Positions 32,701-44,099 of a stretch of 64,000 nucleotides of DNA are shown piece after piece. The DNA is taken from NCBI GenBank assembly GCA_020055645.1, contig CM034546.1, forward strand, positions 134,561,875 through 134,625,874, given 5' to 3'. The notes below the pieces were generated by a model. The model saw only the letters and a program-made list of their open reading frames with translations. It did no database searches and was not told where the DNA came from. The position numbers were made by a program, and so were the translations under genes. Every line of letters starts with the position of its first letter. The first letter of the stretch is position 1. Source of the DNA: Tomocerus qinae (taxonomy: Eukaryota > Arthropoda > Collembola > Entomobryomorpha > Tomoceridae).

Positions 32701-34653
32701 ATGATGGCAGTTTTAGAAGGGGTACTACTTTACCCTCGCCCCCTCTAGATACATGCTGTCTAAAATATCCAGCCTTTTTATACCATATTGCATTTCAAAT
32801 TCGAGAACTTGTAGATATTGGACTTACAGCCATATGAACGGCAACGGCATAACATTATAGAGTCGTATGTCCAGGAATGTAATATTTTTGATGAATTGAC
32901 TGCAACGCATCGAACGACGCCTTCCGTTAAGTTAGAAGTCTTAATTGTTTCCAAGGACACATTGAAGATGTTCATCGCTGCTAAGATATTTCCTTTCACC
33001 TTAAATACGTACGTCAGAGAATAATTGAAAGACTGAGATTTTGAACGAATGCTAGAGATTTCTTTCAGTAAAGGAGTGTTGGGGTATTCAATCTTAATTT
33101 CTTCATCTGCCTCACAAGTCACTTGGAACGTATCGTTGTTCCTGTAGGTAACTCTATTTCCGTTAGGTACAACTGGAATCAGAACGAAAAGGCAAAACAA
33201 TGTCAATTAATACTGAGAAGATGTTTCAAATTCAAATATGTTGGACAATTTTTAAAGACGATATTTTATAGATTTAGATAAATATAACAAATGATTTTTT
33301 CATAAAATTTTAAATATGTATAGTTATAGATGTTAGTAAACGTACCATTGAATTTCTTAAGATGTAAAGTAATGTTGTCAGTTGTGTTTCGAAGTTTCAT
33401 GGTACAAATGTAGATTCCTTCAGGTCTAGAATGCTCTGATTTTGAAAGCAGAAATCCATATTTGGGGTCATACTTTGTGTAATTCATTTCTTTATGCTAA
33501 ATAAAATTATTTTATAATTATGCCTTATTTGTTTATACAATTGCGGAGGATAATTTATTTGAAAGCTTCAATAACTGCATAATATTATTTCAAAATTATG
33601 TTTTCTTACAATGGTGGTGTCAGTCAAAGTATCGTTAATATAGAGATTAACTTCGTCAATATTGGGAACATGTGCAGGACAAGGAATGGTCCAATATTTG
33701 TCTTCGACAAGTCTGGAAGAATGGGAATACTCAAGATCTTTACCCAACAGTAGCACGGAATCTAGCATTTTTAAACAACAGTTAAATTTAATTGTATTGT
33801 TTACTTAAATAATTGAGAGATAGAATTCTTTACCTCGAATGTGAAGGTAGAGGGAAGTTGCAATGTTTTTGTCTAGTCCACTTCGACAGGTGTAATTTCC
33901 TGATCTACCATAATATCTTGTCCCTATCAATGATGTTTCGGCATACCATATAGATAATGTTTCGTTGTATAGTGTCGAATTAAGATAGTTAGAAATTTTG
34001 TACACTGTAGTCTAGAGAATGTTACAAATATTATATATTTTTGGATGATTATATAGTATACACATTTAATAATACATATTATCGATTTCAGCTTTCACAC
34101 CCATTTAAATCAAGATTTGGTTTTCTGTCTCTCAAGTATCATGCAGTTAAAACCTCCACCAATATTTGTTTGGTACTTTGGTAGAAATTAAGATATTTCT
34201 CTGCAATTTTGAATTACATGTAAGTAGAATTCAGTAATGTAACAAGAAGATTTACCGGAGATGGAATGAAATCGAAATAGACCGGGTAGGATGCAGTGCA
34301 GTGTAAACTTAGAGTAGCATTATGCAATGCATACATGGATTCATCCGATTTCCCAGTTTGGTAATCATCTTGTTTAGAAATTATCGTAAGTTTGGGAGGG
34401 TCAGGGTGAGTAGGCCAGTCTACGGAAGACGGATTACAGTTACAATTTGCAAAACACTGAAATATTATCAGGGCAAAACTTACTAGTCCACAATTTGTCC
34501 AAAAAAACATGGTTCAGTATGGAGAAAATAATGTAATGATAAATAATGAAATACAAAACTTGAGGTGCTAAGAATATTTGTAAAAGATGAGAATTTGTGT
34601 GTACCCTGGCAATGCACTTGGAAGATAAAACTTGAAGTGCAGAAAATCAACTG

Positions 34654-34661
34654 TATGTATA
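34654..34661 (-). promoter_or_regulatory. TATA-like element of Ig-receptor copy 1
   Basis: TATACATA on the minus strand, within a block shared by all three copies (27485, 34654, 41417). It lies 140-147 bp before the start codon in each. Copy 2 has the best match (TATAAATA). Confidence 0.5.
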
Positions 34662-35632
34662 CCAAAGATGAACAAACAAGGCTGTATTAAAGTATTTTGA
34701 TAAGACTTGCAATAAAAAGTTTTCTTATATCTTTGGGTATTATTTTCTTCTCATAACTATTTTCATCCAAGAGCAATGAACATTATCAACATTTGATTAG
34801 ATTGTGACTTATTACAAGACTGACTCAATTGGAACTATGTGTCTGTTTCATTATGTAAGCTAGATATAATACAGGGTATATATAGTGCGTATATAATCAA
34901 TACCAGGAGGTGTGACTGCTTATAGCCCCCAAACACTACGTAGTATAATAAATAAATTTTATTAATATTTAACTGATATGTAATGTCATGCGTCGTATAT
35001 CAGGTTCGGAGATTTTTGGTAAAAATAATTTAATACAATCAACAAAGAATGCAAACTACTTGAACGAAAATGAATAAAAATTCCTGTTATTCTCTTACTC
35101 AAAATCAAAGATTGCTAGACTTACTTCAACATTTAATTAGCGCTTTGTGCTAGGTCTGCAGCTAGTACAGGCATACAAGGTATTCATATTATGATCGCTC
35201 ATGTAGTTGTGGGTTTCGTGCTATACATTTGTTTTAATTCCGCATTTACGGCTCACATGCTCACCTTAAACAACCCTCGGCCTTCATACAGCCAAAGGCT
35301 CTAATAGGCATGTAAGTTGACATTGAATAATCAGAATAGAAGACGTATGTACTCCACCAAGCCAAAATGTGGCTGGGTTTGAAGTCTCCACACTTCCTTA
35401 ACATTTAGTACAATTTGGTGTAGAAAATGTCAAAAACGTTTTCCGTTTGAACGAATTTCATCGAGATGTGTAAATGGTTATTACATTTGATTAGGGCCCG
35501 GTAATATGGCACTGTAACTATAAGACGTTAATGGACAATTTCTATATAAACTCTCTCTGATATCATTTGAGTCGAATGGTTTAAGATTTAGTTCAAAATT
35601 AATTCCCCGAAGTCCACTTTTTACAGTAGAAG

Positions 35633-35881
35633 ATGCACAATATACTATTTATACTGTCAGTTTTATTATTTGTACGTCATATTGTTTTACATTTGCAGAA
35701 TATAATTGTACATTGCTTTAAAGAACAAAGTTTATATTATTTAGCAATAATGTCTTATCATGCAACCAATCATAAGCCTCGACTGACATTGGCAAACAAA
35801 TCTGAAGATCATGGTGACGTGCTCATATTATCACTATCTAAGCATGTGCACGGGGTAAAGCTTATATTATACAAACTATAA
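35633..35881 (+). CDS. Possible small secreted protein, divergent from Ig-receptor copy 1
   Basis: ATG at 35633 gives 82 residues with a hydrophobic start (MHNILFILSVLLFVRHIVL) and a polar second half (HKPRLTLANKSEDHGDVL). A TATATAAA box at 35543-35550 lies 90 bp upstream. The upstream region is conserved in unit 2 (about 42215-42310). A 70-bp coding segment is conserved there with one change (Lys to Asn, same frame), while the stretch between differs and holds a 23-bp repeat. It may be a short exon of a longer gene. Low certainty. Confidence 0.35.
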   Translation: MHNILFILSVLLFVRHIVLHLQNIIVHCFKEQSLYYLAIMSYHATNHKPRLTLANKSEDHGDVLILSLSKHVHGVKLILYKL

Positions 35882-36237
35882 TTATCAAAACTCACAGACT
35901 CATAGAGTCAATATCAATAGTTCTGTATAATATATTTACGTAGCACCAGAGCGGTTTTTTTATCTTTTGGAATGAGTAGGATGATTTATAGGGCCAGTCC
36001 ATCAGTCAGTACTTTGGATCAGACTGCATGCGTTTCGATGTATGCAACATTGAAAATTGAAACACTAAATCATTCATATAATATGCTACAAAATGGGGAT
36101 ACCAATTTTAAACAATTTCACATTTATGGTTTTATATTTGAAAGTTTACTTAACATCCACTTACATAATTCATGTATAAATAAATTGAGCAGCTTAAACA
36201 ATAATAAATAATACCGTAGAATGTCTTCATCGAATGA

Positions 36238-39200
36238 TTAATAAAGCGATTCCTTTAATTGATTGTAGCTGTAGCTATTAAACTTGGTTTTTTCGTCACT
36301 TTTCTAGTAAATCAAAATGATCAAATTAATATTTACACGTATTAGCCAAAATTTATTAACTTATTGTGCAGTAATTAAATTAGATACCTCATTTTTGAAG
36401 CGTTTTATGGTAACCCAGGTAAGTACTGCCAGTCCCAAAAAGATCATCAGCAACAGAGCTGTTTGTACTATATCTATCTTGCTAACGTCGCCACTCATCA
36501 TTCTCAGCATGTGATCCATTCTGTGGATTGTCTTGTTCATCACTACATAATCTAAATTACAACATCATTATATCTAAATTATATCACTACATAAAATATG
36601 AAACGTGATGTTAAGTCTTTACGTTTCATATTTCTATCAAACATTTACAAAAAAATACATGTATACTACAAATACGATTAAATCGGAAAAATTTAATAAT
36701 TTATTATTCATCCTACTAAAAAATTTATTCAAAGTACCTTTTTGAGTATTATTTAAAGCTGTAACAATTGAAAGTGTGACGCTGTTTTGCGGAGCAGTCG
36801 AATTTTCTAGCGAGCAGACATAAAAGGCTCCTGGTTTTAAATGGGATGTCTCCATGAAGAAACCTTTTCGAGGGTCGTAATAGAGATATTCATGTTGCTC
36901 CAATTTTCGATATTCTTTCTGCAAATTGCGATGAAGGACATCAGTAAATATTATCACTATTATGTAAATAATATAGAATTTGTCACTGAATCGTCTAGTC
37001 TTACATGGGATTCGTGGTAATAAAGATCAACACCAACTTCAGGATGAGTAACTCGACATGGTAGAACTGTTACTGGTACATCTACGGAAAATTGAAACGT
37101 CAACATGTCCTCCAGCATTTAATAGACGATTTGATCCATATAATGCTATTTAAATTAAACAATAGTAGACACAAATAAAATGAAGATTTCTATCTTTATG
37201 ATCCATCTAAGGGGAGATTTACTTAATTCAAACATCTTACATCCTTTGGAAAAAATGTAGACGGATGAACTTAAAAATGCCATGTTTCCCTTTCTTCCAC
37301 ATTTGTATTCACCAGTGCTGGTAAAAACATTTACTGGAACCTGAACCATACTTCTGAAGCAAGGAGAGTACAACGAGGAGTCATTTTTACTGATTGAATG
37401 CAAATCAATTCTTGTCGAGTTGGAAGTAGCCTACAATCAATAAATACATTTATGAGGATTTTAGTAATAATTTCAGTTTGATGAGAAAACTCTCAAAATG
37501 TGAGTTAATAACTTACAGCCAGTTCTTCTCCTTGATAAGTCCACTCTGTGGGATACTCCGACACACAATATAGATTAATTGACGAGTAGCCTTGTGGCAT
37601 TGTCACGTTCAGATCAGTGACGACATGATACTTTAATCGATTTGTTACTGAATATTGACTGTGTACTCTTGCCATTATAATTACTGGATTTGAGGTCGAT
37701 TGATTGCACCTGCATTGCAATATATATATTTATAGTTGAGATGTTAAAATTTTTATAAGTTTCTATTGCACCTTCGATCAAAACCTTTTTATTGTGTTAT
37801 AATCATGATAAAACTATTTTATGGCTAAATCCTTTTCTAGCAGGAAAATATTACGCATCATAAAATTACAATTTTCGAAACATGAACCTCTTTTAAATAA
37901 CAATGACGTTTAAATTATCTTGATAACAATTCAATACAAATTCAACTAACCACTGGAGCTGACGACAGCTGATTTGACGAGTAATATTTTGAGAGTACTG
38001 AAATTTTAAAACGGAAATGTTAATTTTTTTAGCGTTTTGGCTTTATACGAATTCTGTGTTAATTTTCATACCTTCTAAATTGGTGTATTTGTCTAGAGTT
38101 ACATTTGCCATTACAACTTCTGTGGAATTCCATACAGTTGCAGAACAAGATACGGATTCCAACTCTTCAGGTAGATCAATCGAAACTATGTCCACATATC
38201 CCCATTGTACAGGGAGAACATTCGAAAGAATTTTTACAATTCTCTTTGCGTATTCTAAATGTTTAAAGTGCTTAATATTCATAATTATGTTTTTCTAATT
38301 TGAATAAAATTAATGCCGTTGTATTCTCTAGTAACCTGCGTGTTTCAATAAAAGCGTTGTGCCATTCTTGTAATTAAAGTTCCATTGAAAGCTGCCATCA
38401 TAGAAGACGTAGCGAGATGCAACACAACGCAGTTCAATTATATCCCCTACAAAATAATTTATTTTTTCCGATTTCCGCATATAAACTTTCAAGCTTTCTG
38501 ATGCATTTATTTGACTTGGATTAATATCTGAAAACAATTGTTAAGTAACTATAGAATTTTATCAGCGAAATAATTGTGTTTATGATGTTACGGAAAATAA
38601 TTTTAAGCTTACAGTAACCAGTAGGAGAAGCCACGATGTTAACTAAACTCTTGTATTGGTTTGCACCTCTAAAATAACTTTGCTTAATGTCACATGAAAT
38701 CAACGATGTTGTGTATTTGAATGTAGGCGCGGTGCGAGTGCGATACGTATAGCTGCTATAGCTATCATACGAAGAGTAAGGACTGACTGGGCTGTATTTG
38801 GTTTCTTTAATAGGTTGATGCTGAAAAATAAATGGTAATCACAAATAATTTCGGATTACAGACAACTCAATCATTCTCAAATTAATTGAATTACCAAAGT
38901 GTAATATTTCTCCATGATATTTGTCTGCGATTTGGTCTCCGTATTTGTGTAGTATATCGTCTCCTCAAATGTAGCATACAGCTCAGAGGAACAGGTAAAT
39001 TTCGGCCTGTTATCACTGTAGGAATAATACGTTACTGATAAGTCCTCTTCGCCTGTGATTACCGAAGGAGTCGCTAAAGTTATAAAAAATGTTCAAAAAT
39101 CAAATATCAGACAATTTTATTTGTCACTCCGAATACAATTTTTCGGAATTACTATTAAGTGGACGGTTAATTTTATTGTTGAAATCCTCCTAGTTATCTG

Positions 39201-41277
39201 AATCTGTATTGTATTAAATCAAATTAGTATCTAAATCAGGTATGTATTCAGAAATTTGGCCGAAAGGGATGTGTAACATAACAATGGCAATTTAAGAAGG
39301 GGTATTACTCTCCCCTCGCCTCCTCTAGACATGATACATGCCTATGCCTGTCTAAAATATCCAGCCTTTTCATACCATATTGCATTTCAAATTCAAGAAC
39401 TTGTAGATTGTGGACTTACAGCCATATGAACGGCAACGGCATATCATTTTAGAGTCGTATGTCCAGGAATGTAATATTTTTGATGAATTGACTGCCACAC
39501 ATCGAACTACGCCTTCCGTTAAGTTAGAAGTTCTAATTGTTGTCGAAGATACATTGAAGATGTTCATCACTGCTGACATATTTCCCTCCACTTTAAATAC
39601 GTACATCAGAGAATAATTGAAAGACTGAGATTTTGAACGAATGCTAAAGATTTCTTTGAGTAAAGGAGTTTTTGGGTATTCAATTTTAATTTCTTCATCT
39701 GCCTCACAAGTCACCTGAAACGTGTCGTTGTTCATGAACGTTACGCTGTTTCCATGTGGTGCAACTAGAATCAGAACGAAAAAGTGAACAAATCTCTCTC
39801 TAAATTAATATTGAAAACATCTTTCAAATATGTCTGACAACTTTGACGATGTTTTATAGATTTAGATAAATATTAAAAATATTATTCATTAAATTGTAAT
39901 TATAAATGCTAGTAAATGTACCATTGAAGCTCTTAAGATGCAATGTAATGTTGTCAGTTGTGTTTCGAAGTTTCATGGCACAAATGTAGATTCCTTCAGG
40001 TCTAGAATGTTCTGATTTTGAAAGCAGAAATCCGTATTTGGGGTCATACTTTGTGTAATTCATTTCTTTATGCTAAATAAAATGACAAGATAAATTTATC
40101 TATTTGCATATTTAAATGTTATCAATAAAAACGTCATAAATATTTTTTTTGTATTTTTTGTAAGATTTACGTTTGTATTCATTCTTTCTTGAACAATTTC
40201 TAATCCATTTTCGTAGCTACTATTATTGTAATAATCATCAGATGAGATTTCGTGTGAGGTTGGCGTATTCTATAATTAAAATCTAGATTATTGTAAATGC
40301 ATTCTCTCGGCCTAGTATTTTTTTTGATAAATGCATTCCCAATATTGGTTTTAATGGCAATTATTATCAAAAAATAATTTCTTACTAAGGTGATGTCAGT
40401 AGAAGTATCGTTAATGTAGAGATTAACTTCATCAAAATTTGGAACATGTGCCGGACAAGGAATGGTCCAATATTTGTCGTCGACAAGTCTGGAAGAATGG
40501 GAATACTCGAGATCTTTACCCAACAGCAGAACGGAATCTAGAATTTCAAAAATCAGTTAAATTTAATTCTGATGATTACTGAAATAGTTGGGAGATTGAA
40601 TGATTTACCTCGAATGTGAACGTAGAGGGAAGTTGCAATGTTTTTGTCTAGTCCACTTCGACAGGTGTAATTTCCTGACCTACCATATCTTTTCCCAGTC
40701 AATGTTGTTGATGAGGAATACCAAATAGTTAATGTTTCGTTATATAGAGATGAGTTAAGGTAGTTAGAAATTTTGTACTCTGTAGTCTGAAATATTAAAA
40801 TATTTTTCAATGATTAGTATACACATTTAATAATAAATATCACCAATTTCAGCTTTCACACCCATTTAAATCACGATTGAGTTTCTGTCCCACAAGAACA
40901 AGTATCATGCAATTAAAATCTGTACCAATATTTGCTGACTGTTGGATACAAATTAAGGCATTCAGATATTTTGAATTAAATGTTATAGAAAAACTTACCG
41001 GAGATGGAATGAAATCAAAATAGACCGGGTAGGATGCAGTGCATTGTAAGGTTTGAGTAGAATTGTACAACAATGGAGTATAAATTGATCTGTAATAAGC
41101 GGCGACGTCCGATTTCCCAGTCTGGTAATCATCTAGTTTAGAAATTATCGTAAGTTTGGGAGGGTGAATGGGCGAATCTTTAGAACTCGAATTGTCGGAA
41201 TGGCAGCCACAATACGTGAAACATTGAAATATTAACAATGTAAAACCTGCTAGCCCACAATTTCTCCAAAAAAACAT
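36238..41277 (-). pseudogene. VEGFR/PVR-like multi-Ig receptor without kinase, copy 2 (two frame breaks)
   Basis: Same 16-exon plan: 41277-40999, 40786-40609, 40537-40386, 40072-39922, 39764-39420, 39073-38895, 38820-38613, 38527-38336, 38270-38072, 37997-37951, 37709-37517, 37430-37241, 37145-37005, 36918-36738, 36551-36388, 36303-36238. Exons 1-9 are open with matching phases except the shared 8-to-9 problem. Exon 12 keeps the Ig motif TGEYKCGRKG that copy 1 has lost. Breaks: exon 10 is two bases shorter than in copy 1 (47 against 49) and exon 13 is one base longer (141 against 140, near 37088), which leads to a stop. TM and tail (SYSYNQLKESLY) are intact. The breaks differ from those in copy 1, so each copy decayed separately, or the assembly has small indel errors. 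Confidence 0.65.
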
Positions 41278-41416
41278 GGTTCAGTATGCGCAAAATTATT
41301 TTCAATGATAAATTATGAAACGTGAGGCACTAAGTATAATACGAAAGGATGAGAATTTGTTTGCGTGTTCTGACAAAGCACTTTGGAGATAAACTTGCAG
41401 TGCAGAAAATCAACTG

Positions 41417-41424
41417 TATTTATA
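41417..41424 (-). promoter_or_regulatory. TATA box of Ig-receptor copy 2
   Basis: TATAAATA on the minus strand, 140 bp before the ATG, followed by the conserved CAGTTGATTTTCTGCA found in all three copies. Confidence 0.55.
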
Positions 41425-42309
41425 CCAAAGATAAACAAACAAGGCTGTATTAAAGGATATTGATAAGACTTGCACTAAAAAGTCTTCTTACATCTTTGGG
41501 TATTAATTTACGTATTATTTTCTTCTAAGAACTGTTTTCCTCCAAGAGCAATGAACATAATCAACGTTTGATCAGGTCATGACTTTTTACAAGACTGACT
41601 CAATTGAATTTATGTCTGTCTCATTACCTAAACTAGATATAATACGTAAGTATAAATAGTACGTAAGACAGGATGAAATGTTTGACTGTCTAACTGTCTA
41701 GGCTCGAAACAGTGCACTAGCATAATTAGCAACTAAATGTATTATACTGTATTTATTTAAATAATGCGTCATATTGTCATTACATGAGATCCTCCGTACA
41801 CTTAAGGAGATGTAGGGATTTGCTTTGATTTGTCAACGAATAATTTAATACGGCGGGGATCTCAACAACGAATGTAAACTTGAAAAAGTATATTTTGCTA
41901 TGTTCCTACTCAAAATCAAAAATTTTAAAAATCAGAATAATTTTTGAAAATTGGTCTAACAAGATCATCTCAAAAGTCTTAATAGTAGATTTTAAAAATG
42001 AAACATTACTACTGTACGTTCAGTGGATTTTACGGAATCATTCGCTTGAAGTCCATAGACTCCCATAACATTTAGTATAATTTGGTGTGGAAAATGTTAA
42101 AAACTTTTGCCAATTCAAACGAATTTCATTGGATATGATAAATGATAACTACATTTGCTTAGGGCATATCTAAAGTGATGGCACTGTATGTAACTAAGAT
42201 GTAAATAAACAATTTCTTTATAAACTCTCTCTGATATCATTTGAGCCGAATGGTTTAAAAGAATTAGTTCAAAAGTAATTCCCCGAAGTCCACTTTTTAC
42301 AGTAGAAGA

Positions 42310-42540
42310 TGCAAACACTCACTTTTATCATTTGCATATAACTATATTACATTTGTGCATATAACTATATTACATTTGTGCATATAACTATATTACATCA
42401 TTTCAACAGCAAAGTTTATATCGAATGACTATCATACAACTAAACATAAGCCTCGACTGACATTGGCAAACAATTCTGAAGATCATGGTGACGTGCTCAT
42501 ATTATCACTATCTAAGCAAAGCATGTGCATGGTGTAAAGC
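42310..42540 (+). pseudogene. Unit-2 counterpart of the small secreted protein frame
   Basis: An ATG follows the same conserved leader and TATA box, but the frame stops after ten codons (MQTLTFIICI). A 23-bp tandem repeat (42334-42399, nearly three copies of GCATATAACTATATTACATT) sits between it and the conserved 70-bp segment at about 42447-42520. Confidence 0.35.
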
Positions 42541-42650
42541 TTACAGACAAACTCAAAGCTCACAGACTCATATAGATTTGAATATTAAGAGATGATAGTT
42601 TTTAGTTAGTAATCTGTATAATATAATTACGTAGTATAGCAAAGCAATTT

Positions 42651-44099
42651 TTATTTCCTTTTGGGTAGGCATAGGATTTTGTATGCATATATTGGGTCAT
42701 TCCGTGTCTTGTGACACTTTCTGATCGAGATTATTTTCATCCCCGTGCATTATTAATCTATCACCGTGTGCAATAACTAATTCACTTAAATAACTAGGTT
42801 ATATTTGACCAGCTCTACAAAATAAAACGTATATTTTATCAATAGACTTACACTTTATTGATTTTTTTGCTATATATTTAAAATATAATTACCTGTGAAC
42901 ATAAATGTAGGATTTTGTCATTATATGTATTGATACAGGTTTGACAGCAATTAAATTACAGGTACAAAATCGGAAAAATCAGTGTAATTTGTAATTATAG
43001 CTATGGCTGTACAGACTTACAAATACTATTAAAAATCTGTCATTAATAAATTATTTTTAGAATACAGTATACTTGATATTTCTTAGAAACTCTTTCTCTT
43101 ATTGTACAATCTTCTTAGTCATATAGTTATTACTTTAATACTCCACTCATGCAGCACATCATTAATGCATATCATGCTTAAAAACTCAGTAAACACAAAC
43201 TGGTATCCATGCCCATGCCATTTGATGTAAATACTAACATTCAAACAGGAAAGCAAGTGTCTCTTAAAATCCATACATTTTTGTCAATAAAGTGCTTTGA
43301 TATCTTTTCCGTGTATTATTATAAATATTTCAAAGTTTGTAAATAGCGATTTGGGAATATAGCAGTGGTAGCCTAACCGTTAATTATTGAATCCAATTAG
43401 TGTAATTGATAGCTATGGTCAATTTAATAGAACCAAGTTGAATTTGAACATTTTGAATTAAATAATTCAGAACAGGCAACCAATATTTTATCCTGTCCAT
43501 TTTAATTTAATGCAGTATCATTACCCACTAGTCTGACTGAATAATTTATTTCACCAAAAACGTTTGGACAGGACAAAAGTGGACGAAACTAATTTCTTCC
43601 AAGACAAAACTAGTTTCTTGCTGGATAACATTGGTTCTGTCCACTTTTGTCCACACTTTCCTATCCGGACACCGCAACCCTGTAAAGTGTAAGATACAAT
43701 CTGCAATGTAAACGGTTCTCCGGAATCGCGCAGTGTACTGTGTACCTATACTTCCTAGGACCAGGGTTGCGGTGGATGAGAGGCCAGAGGGGTTGGATAA
43801 AATGGAAAAAATTAATTTCGTCCAGCGGATAAAATTAATTTCATTCTGGAAAGTAAACATTTTGACCGGACTATATACAAATGGAACTTTTTCATTCGTT
43901 CACCTGAATTGAAGGATTGAATTTGGATTGAAGGAGTCACAGGTTTTGACCAGGCCAAAGTCAACATTAGTTTGCTCCTGGGAACGTGACGTCGTCATAT
44001 CTGAGGTTATAGCCGTGGATCTAAAGCGTTCAAATCATAGATGAAAAAAAGGGAAATTCCATTTGCAATATGTCCTGAGTCTGAGTGATCAAATTATTT
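42651..44099. other. Intergenic with an inside-out inverted repeat
   Basis: Mostly featureless AT-rich DNA. Around 43546-43860, two related GGATAAAA/GGACAAAA-rich segments lie in opposite orientation, each beginning CAGGGTTGCGGTG at its inner end (43670-43682 and 43762-43774, perfect 13-bp inverted repeats). They look like the inner ends of two hAT-like elements separated by 79 bp. Confidence 0.5.

Larger units (their letters stand above)
28574..34510 (-). pseudogene. VEGFR/PVR-like multi-Ig receptor without kinase, copy 1 (two frame breaks)
   Basis: Sixteen exons: 34510-34256, 34011-33834, 33761-33610, 33496-33346, 33172-32828, 32225-32054, 31984-31777, 31692-31501, 31431-31233, 31156-31108, 30086-29903, 29816-29628, 29527-29388, 29308-29131, 28890-28727, 28645-28574. 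About 940 residues if intact. Signal peptide, about seven Ig domains, one TM helix (about VAKIALLLLIFLGLAILGW), and a short tail ending SYSYSQLKESLQ. Ig2 has the growth-factor-receptor pattern WTIPCPAHVP...YDPKYGF...GIYICT. No tyrosine kinase exon is found. Breaks: exon 6 lacks one base near 32159 against copy 2, and exon 12 has two extra bases near 29702. Exon 8 to 9 does not keep phase with a GT donor. Role inferred: a surface Ig protein or decoy receptor. Confidence 0.65.
28574..42650 (-). repeat. Tandem array of Ig-receptor gene units
   Basis: Unit 1 covers about 28574-35960 and unit 2 about 36238-42650. They match exon by exon, over most introns, over the promoter, and over a divergently oriented upstream region (35540-35860 against 42215-42540). 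A third, truncated unit start lies at 27209-27530. Unit-specific insertions (two hAT MITEs and a local exon duplication in unit 1) postdate the duplication. Confidence 0.85.

Noticed and set aside
43546..43860. 104-codon minus-strand frame
   Set aside because: It lies over the inverted pair of transposon ends and shows no protein features.
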